From Ectocarpus siliculosus (taxonomy: Eukaryota > Sar > Phaeophyceae > Ectocarpales > Ectocarpaceae): DNA of 64,000 nt. The first letter of the stretch is position 1; each line of letters opens with the position of its first letter. Where the stretch lies: the NCBI GenBank assembly GCA_000310025.1, contig FN648938.1, forward strand, positions 234,624 through 298,623. The letters are read 5' to 3'. The notes under the pieces are model-generated. The model had not been told where the DNA came from. It was given only the letters and a program-made list of their open reading frames with translations, and searched no databases. Positions 1 to 12,400 of this stretch are shown here, piece by piece. Made by a program: the position numbers and the translations under genes.

Positions 1-429
1 ATACGAAGAGTTGTGAGAAAGACGAAAATCAGATTAGTTAGCCCGCCCTGCTATTGTACATGTATTTAGTATCGCTCTGCTCCCAAATTCTAGGCCCCGA
101 TAAAGCGGGCTGGCGTTGACGCAGCACCCCCCATCATTCACCCTCGCTCGCTCTCTCTCTTTCTCCGTCTCCCCCCCTCTGGGCACCGGGCGCCAGACAA
201 ATAATTGTACAACCGAAACCAGTTCTGTTTTCGGCATGCGCAACTAAATTACAAACTAATTAACCCGTTGGAACATTCTCGAAAAGTTTGTTCGATTTTT
301 AGCGGGGGTACTTACATCGAGGTCCTCCGGCACCCACCGCCAAGGTCACACTCTCTCCTCTCACTTCTTCTCTCCCCTTTCTCTCTGGAGCAAAAGTAGG
401 AACTACAGCAGTAGACGTCACTTCGAAAC
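1..429 (+). promoter_or_regulatory. Upstream region / 5' UTR of the beta-helix-like gene
   Basis: No coding sequence is supported here. The stretch has two pyrimidine-rich tracts, at about 146-180 and 346-388, the second ending some 40 bases before the first ATG of the following gene. CT-rich initiator-like tracts are common just upstream of protist and algal start codons, so this is probably promoter plus 5' UTR. No TATA box stands out. The assignment is inference from position and composition. Confidence 0.35.
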
Positions 430-3400
430 ATGAAGTCCGCCGTGGCTACCGCCGTCTTCCTCTCCCACCTTGCCTCCTTCGTGAACGCGGCCTATGTCGC
501 CCAGATGGATATTGGTACGTTGAAGCAGGCAGAGAGGCGCCGAGGGGACGCCCCCTCTTTTCCTCTCGACTCCGATTGAGTGCATTGATGAGAGATCGAT
601 CGATGCGATCGCTGCTGCTGTTGTTGTTCCAATGCATCAGTTCAGTAGGGCCTCGGAGATCGCGCGAGGTGTAGACTGCTGTTCCATCCAACGGTTGGTA
701 TCGTCTCTCTCCCCCATTCCGTTCTTCTTCTTATCCTGCAAACAGCCAGCTGCGCCGATTTACAGAGCGCGGCGGGCGCGCTGTCGGGAGGAAATATCGA
801 GGGAGTGCTGGTCGAGTCCGAGATCACGTGCGATGACTGGACGACGGTGGAGATCAGCCAGAACAAGCTCAAGCTGACCGGCCAGGCCACCACGTTCACC
901 AGCGTTCGTTTCGTCGTCGCTGATGGCGCAATCCTTCGAGTGGACACGGCCGTCGAGTTCACCGGTGACCAAGAGAGACGCCAAGGAGACGGGCTCGCAC
1001 CCGCCTTCCTCGAGGTGCGCGATTGGTTGACTGCAACAACAGCAGTGGTTGTGGTGGTCGGGTGCGTAGTGGAAAATACCAACTTTGTTGTGAAATTTAG
1101 ATAGACGTGGGACGGCGGATAGTTGGGTGTCATGTTTTGAGTACACGCCCCCAATCCTGTGGTGGGTGAATGGCACAACCAATCGATTGACTACTGCTGC
1201 TGCTGTATGTAATTTATTAGTTTAGTCCTCATGAAACATGTACTTCGAAGTAACGTTTTTCGAGACTGTTTCTTCGTATTTTTGATCCGCACTGACTTGA
1301 TTTTTTGTTTCCGGTAAAGATGGTGAAATTACAATTTTCTTTGCACACACGAGTACGGTCGTGGGCCCGGTTTAGCGGTTCCCTGTTTAGCGGGATGCCC
1401 TGAATAGCGGTTATAAAATCTCGTGACACGGCTACACCCCGGTTTAGCGGTTAACTTAACCGCTAAACCGGTCGTGCTCTCTATAGCGGTTAGTGGACAT
1501 ATTTTCAGCCACCAGTAGCGGTTTTCGATTCAAATTTTGCAGAGGCACAGCGACATTGGTCATCCGCTTAGCGTGGTCGATGCTCGTAATAACAGCACAC
1601 AGCAACACACACACACACCATGCGGTGCGCGGATGGAGAACTGTAGCTTTCAGATGCGGCACTGAGTCCAAGCGGCGGGCACGATTGTAAAGGTGACTGT
1701 GGTGGCCGCATGGCCGCATGCACGGCATGTACGGAGAAGTGGAGGATCCTGATGTCAACGAGATGCACCGCATTTGTCATTTGTCAATAGTGTGCAACCA
1801 AGAAAGCCCAGAGTCCCCCTCCCGTCTCAAATTCACCCAACCAAGCGTAAAGAGGCGGAAAATTGCTTTCTAGCACCTGGCGCGGCAAAAACAACTCGCA
1901 CTGCAGCTACACGACAGCCCCGCACGCGGCCCAACTTTGGCCAGAAGCCTGAGGTTTTGAATATTCTTGACCAGAAGGTAGTGCACTCAGAAATAACGCG
2001 CAGGAAGAGATCGAAGCTTTGCCGAAGGATGGAATAACAAGCTCGTTGAGAAGTTCTCCAGTATGTACACGGAGGGGCCTAATCCCTCCGACGACGAGTA
2101 AGAGCTAGAGCTAGAGCGAGATTGCACCGCAGAAGTTGACGGTGCGAAGGGCAAGGGGGTGATGGCGCAGCCGCCATACTCGGAGCTATCGGCGGATTTT
2201 GGCCAGCTTGAAGAGTGCACTGAGTTGTGTGGCATGGGCGAGGCAGCACACTATCTTCGCAAGGCAAAAATGGCGTTCCTCGCAGCGAATATCAGATAGA
2301 TGTTGGGTTAAGCATGATGGAAACACGCGACAAGTACAAATAAATGAGCTGCTCAAGCACGTGGTTAGTTGCCATTGCGTTGTCAAGAACTTGCCCCACG
2401 TTTGTTAGAGACGGGGACGATTTTCCAGTCTTTGTGAATGGCATACAGTGCATCAGGGAAAAGCTTTCGTGAATTGAAATGCACTAATGTGCTTGCTGTG
2501 TTGTCATCGTTAGGGTCGATACTTCTTCATCTGCACCCTCTTATGACACCTGCAATGAGACACATGCAGGCCCTACATCAAGATGAACTTTCGACGCTGC
2601 TCTTGTTGGGCAAAAATGGGCTTTTCCCCGGTTTAGCGGTTCATCACCGCTATTGAGCCTCCCGGTTTAGCGGTTCATAACCGCTAAAGAGGTTTAGCGG
2701 CGATGCCCTGAATAGCGGTTATAATTTTTCGTGACACTACGGACCGCTAAACCGGGCCCACGACTGTACTGTAATAAACGTAGTACAGTCCCGTCCTGTT
2801 CCATCCTGAGAAGAAACGGGATAGTACGGTAAAACGAATTCTCTCGTGAGACGCCTCATTGGTGAGAAAATGTGCAGCTCTTCTCATCATGAGGATATCA
2901 TGGTATGTGCATTGTATGCATACCAACCTACAAAGAGGAGACCCAGGGTCACGGCATCCATCCGTAGCCTATAGTACGCGGACTACCGGGGGGCGGCAAT
3001 TTTCTCTCTGGAGATTTGACAAGTATGTATGAGTACAAGTAGGTGTCGGAAGAGAGAGAATCACGTCAGTCACACCGAAGGGAGAGGGTGTGTACGGAAG
3101 TGTGAATACCTCACTCCCCAGTAATATTTTTGAGACTCTAGTAGCAATTTTTGCGGTCTACTTTATTTACTAACGGGCTTTTTGATACAAATATTAAATA
3201 GACCTCTTCGGCTCCCTATTGACAGCGAACGAAATAATAATACTCCGACTAAGTAATTTCTGCGCAGTCCGCGGCGACTTTTAGTCGTATCCATAATGGG
3301 AGTTCTTGCGACCAGCTTTTCGGCTCCCTCCTGACAACGAACAAACAAATAAAGATTCCGCAGGTAGGTATGCATAGATATAGACTATATGTGGCTGGCT

Positions 3401-6400
3401 GTGGAAAAGTCGGATCCAAAATAATCAAGGGTTTTTTTCTTGCTGTTCAACGACGAGCGAGCAAGATAACCCGCTCAGATCGTATACTGTCCAATACTTT
3501 CTTTCGTGTGTGCGCCGATGATTACAACACTTATTTCTCCATCAACTTTTTCCTCCGCGTGTATGTGTGTTGTTTCTATCTAATTTTCTATAGCTTGGAG
3601 AGCTCTTCCTTTATTTTTCAATTTTTGCGGACGCCAAAAAATTGCTGTCTCGGAACACAGGATAAAACAACCAATACTGAATGGAGAATATGTACTTGAA
3701 GCTACATATGCATACGAGTCGCGTTTTTTGGTATTCAACTGTCAAATTGTTTGGTGGCACGTAGTAAACACCAGATAGAATACTCACCTTGTTTCGTGGT
3801 AATAATATGGAACTGTCCGTTGTTGTGTCGACGGTCGCGATTGGTGTCCCACAGGCAGTGAACGGGGGCGTGCTTAACGTGGCCCCGGAGGGCTATGCGC
3901 GTTTCCTCGACTCCGTGAAGATGTACAGCGTCGGGGTGAACACCGTCGAAGACGACACCATGCAACACGGGGGGTGCATCTACAACGAGGTAGGCAAACG
4001 GGATGGGAGTGATTGAGACCCAGCGACCAAGGCCGGCAAGCAAGAGACGCCACAACTACAGTAGTACTGCGTTGGAGCCTCTGAGTACGTACTCCATTGT
4101 TTAGATTATTAAGCGTAGGTAGGCCCCGCGGGTGAGCCTGGCCGTCCTTCGTTCGTAGAAGTTTGTGCTGTTGCTCGTTTTTGGTTGCTCCAGAGAGACA
4201 AAAAACACGAAAAAAACGGGGGGTTGCTGATATTGATGCTGAATGCTGCTTCTTTTTTTGCTCGTTTTAGGTTGCTCCAAAGGGACGAAAACTGCGCAAG
4301 AAGCGGATGTTTGATCGAAAAATTTCAGCGTAAGGGCTTAAATAGACTCCAAATAAGCCCAGTACCCAGCCGGTTTCCCTCCATTCACTGTGAAGACTTC
4401 AGCACATCCCGTTCGACCGTGGTGTTATCTCGAATGGGTAGTGTTTTTGTGTTTGTATTTATGTTTCCTAATACTCTACTGCTGTTGCTTGTTTCCCCGC
4501 ATAACTTGTGCCATTAGGGATACGTCAGATTTGAGGGCACGTTCACCGCCGACGCGTGCAGGGTTGGGTCGACGGCAGAAAAGTACCCGGGAAACGGCGG
4601 GGCCCTGTGGAATGGACCCGACGCGAAGGTGGTCTTCAAGGAAGCGGTGGAGATGACAAACTGCTACGGCAAGAAGGTATTGCTGCTGCGTTTGGATCGG
4701 GGCTCGGTTGTTTTTGTTCTTGTTGAAGGAAGGCGCAACATGTACATACCTCCGAGAGATGGGAGATTTCGGGGCCGCGCACGGGGTTGTCAAGCAGCAA
4801 GTTGCGGCCTGCTTTTCGGAACAGATTCATTGATCTGGAGCGCGTTGTGAGTGGTGCTGCAGGTGGACTAGTACCGTTGTAAGTAGTCTTGGTCTGGGGG
4901 TTCGCCGTACGACGAGCGCGCGGAAAATTTCGCCGCTTTTTTCGCTAAGAGGCCCGGTTCGTCTTGTGCCGCCGTCGTTGCTGCCGGTGTCGCGCGACAC
5001 CCGAAAGACCGAGGACTACAACGGCAGGTACACAGGTCTCGAAGGCGGCGCAGTTTACACCGAGGGCAAGATTTCTTTCTATGAAGACGCTGTCTTCACG
5101 GACAACGAAGGAGATGTGAGAGAGCACCCCCCCCCCCAACGTTTCTTGTGAGGCACCACTGCGGCCAACTGCGCGGTATAGGCAGAACACCGGTTGCAGC
5201 CAAGACGCTCGAGCGCGCATGCACGCCTGGCAGATTGGTCGTGGCACACCCTTGCATATCGATTTGCGTTCAGTGACAAAGTGACTTCCGACTTGAGAAA
5301 CCGCAGCAATCGCCGTAGCATCACCCGGCGTCCGGGTTCTCATACGAGTATGCACAAGCACGACGGAGAGAGGGACATGCATGTGTACAAGCAGATGGTA
5401 CCAAGTCTGCTTCCGAGCTCCTTATTGCTGTTGTTGACCGAACACTGCTGCAACCGGATGAGACTATAAAAATACAACGTTCTTCCATGCAGCATGCACC
5501 TCCCTGACACTTGCGCGCCCGCTTGGTGTTGCTCCACCGCCACCACCGTGGGCTTCCGCTCCGCAGGAAGGAGGGGCCATGTGGATCGGCGTCACCGCTG
5601 TCGTGAAGTTTCTCAAGAGGTCCAAGGCCACCTTCGCCCGGAACACGTCCGAGAACCGGGGGGGGCACATCATGAACGAGGGCGTCCTCGTGATGAGGAA
5701 CACGGCCGTGTTCGAAGACGGGGTCTCCGGCAGCAGCGGCGGCGCGATCAACGCCGGGGATGTCTCGGAGATGGTGTGAGTGCCCCATCCTGCCCCATCC
5801 TTTTCCTTTGGCAGAGTGCGGTGAAAAAACAGAACCCCACTTGTCGATTGCGTTGAAAAAGCAAATCCCATCTCTCGATATAATAACAATTCGCCAAGCC
5901 GCTGCCCGACTTGGTGGCTCTTTGCAAGAGTTTTTCGTCGCAGTAGGCACTACCTCCAGAAGCTTACTGAATACTGTCAGGCGCGCATGTTGCTGTTGAT
6001 GATTTTCTGCTGTCGTCGTTGTCGCTGAAATGATATCCCGGTATCTAATGCTCACCTGGAAGAACCGTATTTTCGATACCACCCGTACGGTTGGCGAGAA
6101 ACCAAACAGAGGGATGTCTGACGTGGCCCGTTCCACCTCGGGTACGATACTTTTATTGGTCGAACAGGTTCATCAAACACGTCGACTTCATCGGAAACTC
6201 TGCCGACGCCCACGGCGGAGCGATCGCCACGACCTACCCCAACATCGAGTTCCTTCCGCAGGACGCTACCTACGAGGGGAACGTTCTGCAGAACGTGAGA
6301 AACGGATGCGCACTTCTCCTGCAAACCCGTCCTTCCTTGATTGCTTCTGTATTCCTTGCCCCTTACCCAGACCATTTCCTTGGATTTGGTTGTGTGACGG

Positions 6401-7142
6401 CCTCCTGCGCCGGCCTGTGGTCCCTCCCGTCACTCTCTTCTTGTTGATTGTCTCATGTACGATATCTTGAACCACCCAAAGTCCATGATAAATTATTGAA
6501 GTCAAAGTTTTACATGACCTACCTGTGTTTCTACATTTTTTTGCCCTGTGTTCCTTTAGAAGCAGTCCACGATAATTTAGTATGAATTATGCCCGAGCAA
6601 CATACGGTGGTGTCTCCCTTGTTCGTGTCAGGCTCTCAGATGGCATGGCGGCCATCTTAAGCATCGGCCGATTTTGCGTACGCTAGGAAGAGTTGGATGT
6701 TCTCGTGATTTTTTTTCTGTTGATGTCCGTTGTTGTGGTAAATAGTTTTTTTCCTTCTCGACGAACGTGTTGAGCTCCATCTGAGCGTGTGATCCCCTTC
6801 TTCTGCGCGTGTTGGGGTTACGATCGTTTCTACCTGCGGAAAACCGTGTCTGGTACTATTAGGTAGAGAGCACACAGCTTGAACTGAAGAGATGAACATT
6901 AACACCTCCGCGTACCTCTGAACAAGACGGGTGACCGATCCCCTCAACAAATTGGTTTCTAAGCTTCGAATTCACACGTCTCAAAACTGGTCATCGGTTC
7001 CCCTCAACGAATTGGTGTTGTGCGAAATCATTGTCCACCGGTTGTTGGGCTGTTGCAGGCCGACTACGACTACGTCTGCCCCGACGTGTACGTGAACGGG
7101 AGCGAGGACGGCGGGGAAGACGGCTACATCTGCCTCCCATAA
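430..7142 (+). CDS. Secreted beta-helix-like surface protein (8 exons, 389 aa)
   Basis: Eight exons join without a frame break: 430-514, 746-1014, 3855-3989, 4518-4676, about 5014-5115, 5567-5775, 6168-6294 and 7059-7142 (TAA). The first ATG opens a classic signal peptide (MKSAVATAVFLSHLASFVNA, then AYVAQ), so the product should enter the secretory route. The rest is a succession of glycine-centred turns (NGGALWNG, EGGAVYTEG, SSGGAINAGD, AHGGAIATT), each preceded by short alternating hydrophobic beta strands and NTS/FTDN-type sequences. That pattern is typical of right-handed parallel beta-helix (pectin-lyase-like, POMP-like) proteins of cell surfaces. No catalytic residues of a known lyase are recognised, so an adhesive or wall role is more likely than an enzyme. 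The C-terminus is acidic with two cysteines. The start of exon 5 has a weak pyrimidine tract and is the least certain boundary. Intron 2 (1015-3854) is unusually long because it contains a transposon. Confidence 0.72.
1356..2766. mobile_element. Mariner-like non-autonomous DNA transposon (1,411 bp, TA target)
   Basis: The ends are inverted repeats of about 25 bp: the left end reads CGGTCGTGGGCCCGGTTTAG and the right end is its reverse complement with one or two changes. Both are flanked by the dinucleotide TA (1354-1355 and 2767-2768), as expected of the Tc1/mariner/pogo superfamily. Inside, the short core TTTAGCGGTT recurs many times near both ends in both orientations. A subterminal block of about 36 bp (GATGCCCTGAATAGCGGTTA and onward) occurs in direct orientation at 1393-1428 and 2702-2735. 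Open frames in the middle (about 1774-2037) are short and show no recognisable DDE transposase, so the copy is judged non-autonomous. It lies inside intron 2 of the beta-helix-like gene and would be removed by splicing. Confidence 0.8.
2769..3854. other. Remainder of intron 2, nothing recognised
   Basis: This is intronic sequence between the transposon and exon 3. The phrase 'cggctccct.ttgacarcgaac' occurs twice (about 3210 and 3324), suggesting a short diverged duplication. Otherwise AT-rich unique sequence with no coding potential seen. Confidence 0.3.
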
Positions 7143-9495
7143 GAATGCCAGGCAGCTTGTCAAGCAGTCCATGATCATCGTGAAGATGCTTGATAACGAC
7201 TCCTGATCGTTTCATGGCGAAAGGGTGGCGGCGTCACACCCAGAGTGCAAGCCCGAAAATGGTGTACCGACACCCTCGCCTTGCCGCAGACCTCATGAGT
7301 TTGCACTTGGTTTTGTGAGCGTCGCATGATTTGATAGTTTGCCGAAGATGATCGTCGTTCTTGCTTGGGTCCTTCGGCTACTACGCGGACGCGCGCACAC
7401 GCGAACCAAACGTGTATAATTGACCACCAGGGTGTAACGTAGAGGCACACCCTAGAACTGTGCTGTATTGATGTAAGCTATAAGAGAGGACCAAGGGTTG
7501 GCATTGGTAATACACCTACGGAGGCTCACCAAGTTGTGAGATGAAAATGCCCCGATAGAGTCGCCCTTATTTCTTTGTGTCAGGGATAGAGATACGACAC
7601 GCTTGGCTTAAGGAAACCTTTGAACATGATGGTCTCCCATTTACTGAGTCACGTGCGCATCGGCGAGAGGTGCATAGGATTCGCGCGAGTGTCCCTCTCT
7701 GGACTGCGTCGTATCGTGTCGCGACATTCCCCAGCAATGGTGAATCGAAATCGTTTTACAAGATGCAGAGTACTTTAGTATTTCGACGTGTGCATGGCAT
7801 GAATGTTGAACGAGCGTTATTTGGATGTGTTGGATCGCTGGAAGTATGGATACTTGGCGTAGTTCTTTGATGTGTACGTTGAGAGGCGGAGGGATGTCAC
7901 CGGGTGCACGGGTTTTTAGACGTGTTATTTGTTGGGGGGCGGGGGCGATCTCTCCGCCGTATTACGTTGAATAGATGTTTTGGATGTTCGTTGGAATGAT
8001 GTGAGGCGGAGAGATGACACCGGGTGCGCACTGTTTTAATCGTTTTCTTGTTGTTTTTCGCACCCCGGTGCAGAAATACAATTTAATCAGTTCGTTTAAC
8101 TTTTTCAAGGCACCTGGGTGCGACCTCTCCGTGCGTGTAATGCCCAATTAAATTGTATACGCAGCGGCCCTCTGGTGCTACGGCGGTGTTGTATGCGCTC
8201 ACGCCGGTGTCGTCTCCCCGACGGGTGCCATCTCTCTGCCTTCGTATTGGTACCGCTGTTGCTGGCTGGAACCATACCGGAAACGGCAACGAGCGGCTTG
8301 TATGCTGTGTACTCTTTGCAACGTCCATACCGGCTGTTAATTGTGACCACCGCAAGGGACATGGTCGAAAGAACGCGATGCAGTCACCGGTGCCTTTAGG
8401 TTGCTGTCCGCATTGCGTCTGTCGGCGAGTTCTGGTGCTCTAGGGCCCTAGGATGCAAAGGCTCACAACCGGCACGAAGTGACTTGTGCCTGATCTACAT
8501 CTGCACGTTTGGTCACGCAGACTAGATTCAGAAAGTAACTTGCGATTGATAAGGCGGTGGCTAAGCCATGTCTATTCCGGAGACAGTACCGAGCATCAGC
8601 ACCTGACCGCGTGGTGATATCAGTCTTGGACTATCGGGTCTTGCATCGATACATGCATACTGCAAGGTCTCGTGAATCGCCTCGCCTAACCCAGGTGATT
8701 GAAATAGAACCCTGGGGTGACAAATGTTACAGCACAATGGTGGATGCAGCACGGCGCGAGGAGTGTGGATACCGGCCCCCCTGTGTCCTACGGGCGAACA
8801 CCACGTGCTCGCTAGACCTGGCGACGCCATAGCTCCTTGCCCACCACGACAACACCGCCGCCGTGGAAAACGCACAGATCGTACAGAGAAGGTCGAGGGA
8901 ACCTCAGCCAAGCTGTTGGCCTGCCCACGCCACCAAGTAAAGTTTTAAAAACGCACCAGCAGCAGCCACGCGAGGAAGGCAAGAGTAACACTCGCCGGCC
9001 GGTTTCTGACAGCACCTGCCTATAACTACGAGACGTGTCTTTAACACACACAAGGGTATCTACGAACATATCTTCCTCTTCCGGCTATAGTCCACCTCTC
9101 CCGCGTGGCCAAGCTAGTAATTTTTTTCAACACCTACAGCGACACGGGCGTTGGTGAAGATCTCTCTCTTCTGGTCCCAAAAGCTCTCTCCGAGGTTGTG
9201 CTTGTGGATCGCCGTTTGCAGCCGGTAGATGGGGTGAGGCAGGCGAGGGTACTGGGCGCACAACTGGCGTTGGCGTTGGTGTCAGGTCCAAGGTTCAATG
9301 ACGACAAAGAAAGGCCGACGCGGGGGGAGAGGATTTAGTTTGGATGGCCAGACGCTCGTGGCGGCCGGGGGCGAGGATAGAAGCAGTGGATAGCCTAGTG
9401 CAAGGGGCGAAAACACACACACATACAGACTGCACGGATCGGCAAGCATACACGCTGGGAAAACAAGTGTGAGCTGCTCCTACTATTGCGTCTGT
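7143..9495. other. Intergenic region between convergent genes
   Basis: This lies between the 3' ends of the plus-strand beta-helix-like gene and the minus-strand LRR-IQ gene, so it holds the two 3' UTRs. Between about 7,885 and 8,130 a short motif built on GGCGGAGRGATGWCACCGGG recurs at 7,887 and 8,007, with related inverted versions near 8,064 and 8,110. It looks like remnants of a small inverted-repeat element. The open frames here (for example 7577-7870, 8557-8832) have no domain-like composition. No gene is supported. Confidence 0.4.
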
Positions 9496-12400
9496 CTAGG
9501 GCTTGAAGACGTTCAAGGACTTGGTTGTGAGGCACGCTTGCCGGTTCTTCACATTTGGAAACAATGGGGATATCATGGGAACGGGGGGGTTCGACCGTTT
9601 GCGGTCGGCGTTGCTCTTGGGTCGATTTTTCGCAGAGAGCTAAACGCAACTCGGCAAGGATTCGACTCCGCTAGTTGGACACGGTGCCCGCGCTACCCTC
9701 ACCTTTTCGAACTGCGGGAAATCGAGCTGTGTTCCGCTGTTGGCCAGCCTGCTGAAGCCCCTCTTCGCCTTGCCGTTGTAGTTGCCGGGGATGCCTGACT
9801 CGTGCTGGAAGACCGCAGTCAAGAACCTCTGCAACGCGTCGGCCATGCCCCGCACGTCGATCAGGGTTGGTTGCCATCGTCGCGTTGTCGTCGAAAGCGT
9901 TTGTTCGTGCCCCCCCGCAACCAGTGCCGCCGCCGAACGTGGCCACGAGACGAGGCGAAACAGTTTCCCCGCGAGGCCCACGAACAAAAGGTCGCAGAAA
10001 TGAACGAATGGGCAGGGGAGCATCATCGATTGATTGCGCTTCCGGCATCAAAGCAACACAGATAGTCTTGACTGATGATGGCGGGAACAAATCTATCTCC
10101 ACCGTCCTGTAGTCCGGATTTCCGTCAAAAGATAAAGATATTCACCGTGTACGAAAACAGTGCTGATCCCTAGTACAGTTTCGGCGTTGTGTACGACATT
10201 GTAAATTCAATGGTTCTTTGCCTTTCGCAGACTTGGTGTGTTTTCGTACAGCAAAATGGATAGTTGATATCTGCGGAACAGGTGAGCACCTACTATTGTA
10301 CGTGATACGCTACACGCGTGTGGAACATTCAGAATGAGTGGAAAAATCATGGACGTATTTCTACCACTGCTGTCGCCAGGGGTCACCGTGGCATGTCACC
10401 AAAAGCTATCGATACGCGCGGTCATCTCCCCCTCCCCCCCTTCCCAGCACTTCTCAGCTCCTGGTGAAAATTTTACGCGATTTCGACAAAGATGCATCGG
10501 AAGACCGAGATAACCGCTAGGAAAAGAAGATATTTGTTAGAGGGTACCTTGCCATAACAAGATACCCACCGCAACCCATACCCAGGGACACTACAAGGCA
10601 TGGCGGAGGCGAAACGTTCAAAAGACGTCATGTAGCGATCATCTCAGTGGTGCCCGGCATCTGTTTCTCGCGCGTTTTGTACGTCACTCGCATCAGGGAG
10701 TGGTGGCAGGGGGGGATCTGGCTTCGTGACCTCGACAAAAACACAAGAAGCCGCTTCGCGTAAGTTGATGGATACATACCTGGAAGTCGCTCTCGTCGAG
10801 GTACCCCCGCATTCCCGGATCGAGGGAGCCGAACGCGAAGCGGAGGACCTCTCGTCGGCTGAACATGCTGAAGAAGCACACCACCTGTTTGTGTGTTTTT
10901 CCGATTTCATGTCGTCCCGTCAATGGTATTGTGAGGTAGGGTTTCCTCCCTCGTGCTGACTGGGACTGAATGCTGTTTGGTTGGTTGGCCGGTTTATTCC
11001 GACGGGTTGGTGAACTCTGGCGGAAGGATTGGTTGACCGCCACGTGTTCGAGAGTGGACGCGGGCAGGCGTGCTGTTCGAGGTCGGAAAACGTTGTGGTT
11101 GCCTTCCTGCTTTCGTAGGCCGGGGTGTGTACTGCTTTAAGAACCATTAACGACGGTAGGGGTCGAAAGTCTCTAGCGATGCCGCTGTTCGTGTGGCCAT
11201 TTGGCTTCAATATCTCAGTCACCAACCTAAATTGGAGCAAGTTTCCGTACCCCGAGAACACCCGTACACCCTCATGTACTTCTATCGTCGCTGTTGATCG
11301 CGGTTGTTGCTGATGACACGGTTGTCGTCATCGTCGCGGCGAAGAAACTCTGAGACCCCGACCTGGCCTTTTTCACGCACCATTGACTCACAGGCTAGAA
11401 ACGACCACGCCCACTACAAGGAGAAAGTAAAGCCTGCCTCGAGGCTAAGAAGGAGAGGTGGAATGGAAGGGGTGACGGCATGAGAAACCAAGGCCTTCCT
11501 CGCGGCTTCGATAGAAAGGTTAAGGTTGGGGCAGGATAGGTGGTGTAAAGAACACGCGGGCGACGGCACGAAACACCGCCAACGTACCTCCAAGTACTGG
11601 TCCCACGTTATGTCACGGTTCTGCTGCCCTCCCGCCCCTACCGCCTGGAGCAGCCAGTGTCCGTACTGCGTCTCATCCTCTCCAATCTCTGAAAAGAAGG
11701 AGTAGACGTCCATCGTGGAATTTCCCTAGACGCGCGGTTATTGCGGAGATAACGAGGACACACATGAGCCGGGAGGGAGAGGGAAGTGGGAGCAGATGGA
11801 AGAAAAGAGGGACTGTCGCTCTAACGGGCGGTGTTTCAAAGGACGACGACCCAGAAATGCGAATCATCCCATGCCTGTTGCGGGGAACACGTAAACTCGA
11901 TGGGTGATTTGTCTCCGCAAGACAATGAATGCGATATTGAGCATGCGTTCTAGAGGCGCTTGATCCTGGCGACAAAGACGGGGAAGAAAAACGGTGCCCT
12001 CAAGGTAGGGCATGAGAGAGAAATAGTTCATTTTCGAGAGGAAGAAGAACCGCACATTCTGAAATCTGAGGAGGACGAGCAAGATCATACAGGTGCACTG
12101 CTGTGAGCAGCTGAAACAGGTGTATGAGCGGAAAATTATGACCTGCTGGAATGCGCGTTCAAGTCTCAAGAGAGGTTCTATGTCGGCAGCAGCCAGTAAA
12201 CAAATAATTTTTCGGCAATTAACAAGGACGACACTGTACCTGCAGCGGTACTGGCGGAATACACTTCGTACCACCACGCACGAAACTCAGGCCATCGTCC
12301 GAGATATGTGAAACTACCCACACTCCGAAGGCAGTATAGAGACAAGACGGACAACGGACAACACTCACGAGAGAGACGACGTATCAAAATCGCACGCAGC

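Noticed and set aside
7577-8832. Plus-strand frames at 7577-7870 and 8557-8832 as small genes
   Set aside because: No conserved-looking composition, no splice partners and no domain; they lie in the expected 3' UTR/intergenic zone.
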